In this document: piece by piece, positions 8,180 through 11,327 of the stretch
Layout: each line of letters starts with the position of its first letter
Numbering within the stretch: the first letter of the stretch is position 1
NCBI GenBank assembly: GCA_002344005.1
Contig: DDTD01000061.1
Span: 52,727-64,053, forward strand
DNA length: 11,327 nt
Reading direction: 5' to 3'
Origin: Ignavibacteria bacterium UBA2373
GTDB taxonomy: Bacteria > Bacteroidota > Ignavibacteria > Kapaibacteriales > UBA961
Position numbers and translations under genes: made by a program
Notes under the pieces: generated by a model
Seen by the model: only the letters and a program-made list of their open reading frames with translations
Database searches by the model: none
What the model was told of the DNA's origin: nothing

Positions 8180-8512
8180 TTAACAGCAAGAATTATTCTG
8201 TGTTTGTTGTGTTGATATAATGGATTGACAATAATGTGCAAGTTTTTGAAGTGTGTCCATATTAAGGCAATAACAAATGGAATTACCTTCGATTTCCCCT
8301 TTGATGATGCCTGCGTTTTTCAATTCTTTCAAGTGTTGCGAGACCGTGGGTTGCGCTAAAGGCAATTCATTAACAATATCGCCGCAAATGCAAGCATTCA
8401 CCTTGAGTAAATAGTCAATAATGGCAATACGAGCAGGATGACCTAATGCCTTCGCGAGTGTTGCCATCGCATTTTGTTGTTCGGTGAAGTGATCCGTTTT
8501 TGTTGCGCCCAT
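8180..8512 (-). CDS. arsR: Arsenic-responsive repressor ArsR (winged helix)
   Basis: The 110-residue protein has an ArsR/SmtB winged-helix fold. Residues 17-35 match the usual ALGHPARIAIIDYL dimer-helix region, and the recognition helix is in LPLAQPTVSQHLKELKNAG (50-68). C41 and C43 lie at the start of the HTH in the position of the classic arsenite-binding CxC motif. Further cysteines are C80, C82, C95 and the terminal pair C109-C110, which may form or extend the metalloid site. It is the first gene of the operon and would repress its own promoter until arsenite binds. The ATG at 8510-8512 has a weak purine-rich GAGAAAG in front. The leader is very short, about 18 bases from the predicted start of transcription. 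Confidence 0.95.
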   Translation of the reverse strand: MGATKTDHFTEQQNAMATLAKALGHPARIAIIDYLLKVNACICGDIVNELPLAQPTVSQHLKELKNAGIIKGEIEGNSICYCLNMDTLQKLAHYCQSIISTQQTQNNSCC

Positions 8513-8531
8513 AGTGTCTTTCTCGATTTGT

Positions 8532-8543
8532 ATATTGCAATAT
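8532..8543. promoter_or_regulatory. Candidate ArsR operator palindrome
   Basis: ATATTGCAATAT is a perfect 12-base palindrome covering most of the -7 element of the ars promoter. A repressor bound here would block RNA polymerase. ArsR family operators are AT-rich inverted repeats at promoters, so its position and form fit, but binding is inferred. Confidence 0.55.
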
Positions 8544-8569
8544 TACGATAAAGAATTTACATAACCAAA
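8538..8569 (-). promoter_or_regulatory. Promoter of the arsR-arsM-acr3-arsC operon
   Basis: On the minus strand TTTG (8569-8566) is followed after 20 bases by TAATATTG (8545-8538), which differs from the TANNTTTG consensus at one position. Transcription would begin near 8531, about 18 bases before the arsR start codon. Confidence 0.65.
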
Positions 8570-8592
8570 TCTATCGAGAATTGGTAACAAAG

Positions 8593-8717
8593 TTCCGCAG
8601 GACGGGGTGGGTGTATTCATTCCTATTATCCTATCATCCCTTCGGGATTCCATTACGTGATGAATTTGAAAAATTCCCCTCATTGAGGGGTGTCCGACGC
8701 AGTCTGACGGGGTGGGT
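8593..8717. repeat. Two partial copies of a G-rich dispersed repeat plus a hairpin
   Basis: GACGGGGTGGGT occurs at 8601-8612 and again at 8706-8717, each preceded by a CCG-rich stretch (TTCCGCAG at 8593-8600, GTCCGACGCAGTCTG at 8692-8706). Between them CCCCTC-ATT-GAGGGG at 8676-8690 forms a perfect six-base-pair hairpin. The form is that of short intergenic repeats scattered in a genome. No gene is seen in 8582-8972. Confidence 0.5.
8624..8649. repeat. Palindromic repeat, copy 1 (CGGGATT type)
   Basis: A 26-base unit starting TATTATC and ending CGGGATT, containing the small palindrome ATCCC-TTC-GGGAT (8636-8648). It matches 21 of 26 bases of the unit at 8879-8904. Confidence 0.55.
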
Positions 8718-8841
8718 TCTCATCTAAGGGTGGCAGGTCATATCGTTTCGATTGATGGTTGAGGTTGATGAACTCTTTTCGAATCAGTCGAATGGAAGGG
8801 ATAGACATTTCCCATTGAACACATAATTCTATAAACGTGTC

Positions 8842-8854
8842 ATCCCTGCGGGAT
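8842..8854. repeat. Related small palindrome ATCCC-TGC-GGGAT
   Basis: It has the same stem as the palindrome at 8636-8648 with a different three-base loop. The sequence on its left is not clearly similar to the other two copies. Confidence 0.45.
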
Positions 8855-8878
8855 AAAATATTGTTCGGTATTGATTTC

Positions 8879-8904
8879 TATTATCATATAATCTCGGCGG
8901 GATT
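8879..8904. repeat. Palindromic repeat, copy 2 (CGGGATT type)
   Basis: It has the same orientation as the unit at 8624-8649. Its palindrome, AATCTC-GGC-GGGATT, holds one G-T pair. The two copies lie 255 bases apart. Confidence 0.55.
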
Positions 8905-8923
8905 GAATCAGACAATGCGCTGC

Positions 8924-8972
8924 GTTTTTTTTCGCCTTCCCTGTCGGGGAATCGGGATGGGGCAAAAAAAAC
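8924..8972. repeat. Long imperfect hairpin with T8 and A8 outer arms
   Basis: G, eight T and (after one unpaired C) GCC at 8924-8936 pair with GGC, eight A and C at 8961-8972. Inside, TTCCC (8937-8941) pairs with GGGAA (8947-8951), and TCGGGATGG (8952-8960) is left out. The T arm is on the left in both readings, so it is not a Rho-independent terminator. It ends exactly where the broken zinc-ribbon frame begins. Confidence 0.5.
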
Positions 8973-9104
8973 AGTGATACCAAAATCAGAAGCGAAAGAG
9001 CACTTCCGATTTGCCCGTATTGTCAAAGTTTTGTAGTTTTGAGAGAAGTAAAGACAGATTCAGTCAAAACGAGGGTTATAACTCATTGTAAAAGATGCCA
9101 ATGA
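8973..9104 (+). pseudogene. C-terminal remnant of a zinc-ribbon protein
   Basis: A frame ending at TGA 9102-9104 encodes about 43 residues with CPYC (first Cys codon at 9012) and, 22 residues after CPYC, CKRC just before the stop: a four-cysteine zinc ribbon. It has no start codon of its own. To the left it runs into the hairpin of 8924-8972 and then a stop at 8904-8906, so the N-terminal part of the gene is missing. Its stop overlaps the ATG of the next broken gene as ATGA (9101-9104), which indicates that the two were once an operon. Partners of S-4TM effectors are often CD-NTase nucleotidyltransferases, so this may be the tail of one, but the ribbon alone cannot show that. The function is unknown. 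Confidence 0.5.
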
Positions 9105-9671
9105 ACAAAATCAATCAGAGACAAAACGAAAAAAATATTGATTACTTAAAAGCTCAAGTTTAGCGTATAGTCAATGTAAGATTCAGTATTTTTTGGACTT
9201 AACAAGTGTTTGAAAGGCAATCATCCTACAACTTGTTGGTTTGACAAATAGTCACTATATTAATTTTTTAGGTGCTTTCGGAGTTATCTGGACAATAATA
9301 TATATAGTGGTAGAAAATTCTCGAAAAAATAAATCTCAGCGGGTGGCAAAGATTCAAGAACAATGTGATACTGAAGTATTTGAAATCCCATGGAAAGATG
9401 TTCTTTGTAAAAGTAAGGGAACAAAGGGTACAAATGGACTTAGCTGAATTCTCTCATCAAATGATTTAAGCGATTTGTATTCAAAAGAAATTGGTTTTGA
9501 CATATAAAGAGAAATAGTACTCTTATTATGCGAAACAAAAAATTCCTTCTGGGAACAATTGGCAAATAAATCAAAACATTTTCGAAATACTATTTGATAC
9601 TTGTTCTGATTACTTGGTTAAGAAGAATATATAATCAGGTGTTTCGGTCTGAAATGGGAATAATCAAGTAA
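9101..9671 (+). pseudogene. Decayed S-4TM-like pore-forming effector gene
   Basis: Pieces in three frames form one protein. ATG 9101 gives NKINQRQNEKN and LKAQ, then TAG at 9161. Shifting frame near 9155 continues with SLAYSQCKIQYFLDL (9157 onward), a TGA at 9211, then the membrane segment FLGAFGVIWTIIYIVV (about 9265-9312) and AKIQEQCDTEVFEIPW (about 9346-9393). After stops at 9445 and 9505 the same frame gives LLLCETKNSFWEQL (about 9520-9561), and a further shift near 9580 gives KYYLILVLITW, a second hydrophobic stretch. N-terminal QN-rich helix, two helices, AKIQE...D..V..lPW and a LLC..N..W motif recall S-4TM (PF18159), a roughly 300-residue effector linked to SMODS/CD-NTase systems. The C-terminal half is gone. 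The longest intact piece, 9214-9444, could be mis-called as a small hypothetical protein. Family assignment is by recognition only. Confidence 0.6.
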
Positions 9672-9734
9672 TTCAATATTGTTTTGCTTTCACAGGTTTA
9701 TCGTATCGTTTTATTAACTTTCGAAATTTTAAAT

Positions 9735-10916
9735 ATGTCAATCATACTCATTATTGCTGCTTGTGTTTTGCTGTTAGTGTCGTACCTATTCGACATTAGT
9801 TCCAAACACACTAAAATACCTTCCATCATTCTTTTGTTATTAATGGGTTGGTTAACTAAACAGGCTGTTAATACTTACGATATTGCTGTGCCTGATTTAT
9901 TTCCTCTGTTACCTATTTTTGGTACTATAGGTTTAATACTTATTGTCTTGGAAGGTGGTTTAGACCTAGAAGTGAACTTAACAAAAGTATCTGTTCTCAA
10001 ACAAGCCTCATTAGCCGCTTTTATTCCAATGCTGGTTATGGGCGTAAGTCTTTCATCAATATTTTATTATACTTTCCATCTTCCAATATACGATGCCATT
10101 TTAAATACAATACCTTTCTGTATTATTAGCAGTGCTATTGCCATACCAAGCAGTTCTAATTTACATCCTATTAATAAAGAGTTTGTTACCTATGAAAGTA
10201 GTTTGTCGGATATTTTTGGAGTTGTCATCTTCAACTTCGTATTATCTAATCAATATTTCACTAGCACTTCTATTGTGAAGTTTACAATTGAGTTAGCTAC
10301 GATGATAGCCATTTCATTTATGGCATCAGCATTGTTATCTATTTTACTAAAAAAACTTAAACATCACGTCAAGTTTATACCAATCATCATATTAATAGTA
10401 CTTGTTTATTGTTTATCAAAACTGATGCATCTTCCTGCTTTACTTTTTATTTTAATTCTAGGATTGTTTCTCAACAATCTTGATGAACTAAAAAGATATT
10501 CATTTATAAAATGGTTAGAACCAGATGTTTTGAATGCTGAAATACATAAGTTTAAAGAGTTGGTTATTGAAATGACATTTTTAGTGCGGACTGTTTTTTT
10601 TATATTATTCGGTTTCTTAATCAACACAACTGATGTTCTAAATCTTGATGTATTACCTATTTCATGTGTGGTTATTAGTGTTTTCATATTGGTTCGTATT
10701 GCTCAACTTAGACTAATGAAACTACCATTAATGCCTCTGCTTTTTGTTGCACCAAGGGGCTTAATAACCATTTTACTGTTTATTTCAATACCGCTTGAAT
10801 TTCAACTAAAGCAAGTTGGACAATCACTAATGATTCAAGTAATACTATTAACTGTGTTGATAATGATGTTTGGTCTTTTGTTTAACAACAAATCAGAAAC
10901 ACAAAATGAAAAATAA
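9735..10916 (+). CDS. Cation:proton antiporter (CPA family)
   Basis: The 393-residue membrane protein has about twelve hydrophobic helices and belongs to the monovalent cation:proton antiporter superfamily. Visible marks are LEGGLDLEV (72-80), the unwound-helix region AIAIPSSSNL (134-143), the ion-site helix YESSLSDIFG (153-162) with the likely ion-binding D159, FLVRTVFFILFG (282-293) and APRGLITILLF (339-349). The last two are typical of Bacteroidota versions. No C-terminal TrkA-N or TrkA-C domain is attached, unlike Kef proteins. The start is ATG 9735; an in-frame TTG at 9684 adds 17 residues with no better ribosome site. No Shine-Dalgarno is visible, which is common in Bacteroidota. It overlaps the next gene by 11 bases. 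Sodium or potassium exchange for pH and salt balance is inferred from the family; the ion is not known. Confidence 0.85.
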   Translation: MSIILIIAACVLLLVSYLFDISSKHTKIPSIILLLLMGWLTKQAVNTYDIAVPDLFPLLPIFGTIGLILIVLEGGLDLEVNLTKVSVLKQASLAAFIPMLVMGVSLSSIFYYTFHLPIYDAILNTIPFCIISSAIAIPSSSNLHPINKEFVTYESSLSDIFGVVIFNFVLSNQYFTSTSIVKFTIELATMIAISFMASALLSILLKKLKHHVKFIPIIILIVLVYCLSKLMHLPALLFILILGLFLNNLDELKRYSFIKWLEPDVLNAEIHKFKELVIEMTFLVRTVFFILFGFLINTTDVLNLDVLPISCVVISVFILVRIAQLRLMKLPLMPLLFVAPRGLITILLFISIPLEFQLKQVGQSLMIQVILLTVLIMMFGLLFNNKSETQNEK

Positions 10917-11327
10917 GGTTATAGTACTCGTTATACTAATTGGTCTATTTTCTGCAAATAGTTTTGCTCATAATAATCTCGATTCTTCAAAAATTAACGA
11001 TTCATTGAATAACGCCTTATTGAATGACTTCAATAAAAAACTTGCTGATGCAGATCAACAAAGAAAAGCAGACTCATTAAAACGATCTGAGCTTGAAATA
11101 CTCTTGAGTAAACTAAGCATCACAGATAATCTAAAAAAAGAAGAACTTCAAAAAAAGATAGATCAACTCAACAAATCAGAAATTCAAAGAATTGCGAACA
11201 AAAAAGCTAAAATAGACTCTCTAAGAAAAAATGCAATATCGTATCCCGTTAATGGTTTCTTTAGTGATACATTGTTTTTGATATACACAAAACTTGGAAG
11301 TTTTAGTGCCCACGAGAGGGCATTAGC
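10906..11327 (+). CDS. Probable mechanosensitive ion channel (MscS-type), N-terminal part
   Basis: ATG 10906 overlaps the antiporter stop by 11 bases, and the frame is open to the window end (140 codons). A signal peptide (1-21, cleavage after SFA) is followed by a charged, Lys/Gln/Leu/Ser-rich coiled coil (about 37-110). Then comes YPVNGFFSDTLFLIYTKLG (113-131) and SAHERAL (134-140). This YPV...DTLF.IYTK.GSF...ERA segment is what I recognise as the entry to the membrane domain of Bacteroidota MscS-family proteins with long periplasmic N-termini. The pore and beta domain lie outside the window, so the call rests on that short match. Pairing with a cation antiporter would fit a role in osmotic balance. 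It is AT-rich, like the antiporter gene. Confidence 0.6.
   Translation, partial: MKNKVIVLVILIGLFSANSFAHNNLDSSKINDSLNNALLNDFNKKLADADQQRKADSLKRSELEILLSKLSITDNLKKEELQKKIDQLNKSEIQRIANKKAKIDSLRKNAISYPVNGFFSDTLFLIYTKLGSFSAHERAL

Larger units (their letters stand above)
8520..8580. repeat. Inverted repeat flanking the ars promoter
   Basis: TTCTCGAT at 8520-8527 is matched by its exact complement ATCGAGAA at 8573-8580. The inner bases GATTTG (8525-8530) and CAAATC (8566-8571) are also complementary. The arms bracket the promoter and its palindrome, with the right arm just upstream of and partly over the -33 element. This could be a second, outer repressor site or a chance match. Confidence 0.4.

Noticed and set aside
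8582..8972. CRISPR array
   Set aside because: The repeats are few, unequal, irregularly spaced (centres near 8642, 8848 and 8897) and lack spacers of uniform size or nearby cas genes.
8829..9026. Minus-strand 65-residue frame in the repeat cluster
   Set aside because: It is made up of the palindromic repeats and the hairpin and crosses into the zinc-ribbon remnant; no family features or ribosome site.
9241..9447. Stand-alone small hypothetical protein starting at TTG 9241
   Set aside because: The frame continues upstream to the stop at 9211 and protein-like sequence of the same family lies on both sides, so it is a piece of the pseudogene.
9684..9734. Longer N-terminus of the antiporter from TTG 9684
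   Set aside because: The extra 17 residues precede a normal first helix, no ribosome site supports the TTG, and ATG 9735 gives a typical start.

Overview
The window looks like chromosomal DNA of an AT-rich member of the Bacteroidota/Chlorobi (FCB) group. The evidence is a secreted protein with a type IX secretion (T9SS) C-terminal sorting domain, an OmpA-like outer-membrane protein with thrombospondin type 3 (TSP3) calcium repeats, and three promoters of the Bacteroidota type (TTG or TTTG, 20-21 bases, then TANNTTTG or one base off). No RNA gene, complete insertion sequence or CRISPR array is visible. The exact taxon cannot be fixed from this sequence.

Layout. 1-813 (minus) is an envelope-anchored Spy/CpxP-like protein, open at the window edge. 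997-1773 (plus) is a YdfG-like short-chain dehydrogenase. 1896-4097 (plus) is a large OmpA-type protein with about fifteen TSP3 repeats, closed by a hairpin terminator. 4306-5781 (plus) is a T9SS-exported beta-propeller-like protein with its own promoter. A two-way terminator at 5803-5832 separates it from a convergent arsenic operon read leftward from 8569 to 5850: arsR, arsM, acr3, arsC. The four genes are tightly packed (16-base gap, 5-base gap, ATGA overlap) and the promoter overlaps a perfect palindrome that is a candidate ArsR operator. Together they cover sensing, methylation of arsenite, reduction of arsenate and efflux of arsenite.

8582-8972 has no gene and holds a cluster of short palindromic, dispersed-type repeats. 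Directly to its right lie two broken reading frames joined by an ATGA overlap: the tail of a protein with a CPxC...CxxC zinc ribbon (8973-9104), and a decayed gene (9101-9671) whose pieces resemble S-4TM, the four-helix pore-forming effector family linked to CD-NTase/CBASS-type antiphage systems. This is the most unusual part of the window: a probable dead defence operon, truncated at a repeat cluster.

9735-11327 (plus) is a cation:proton antiporter overlapping the start of what looks like a mechanosensitive-channel (MscS-type) protein, cut by the window end. This right-hand part looks more AT-rich than the left part, so the repeat cluster may mark the junction of an acquired segment. That last point is inference.
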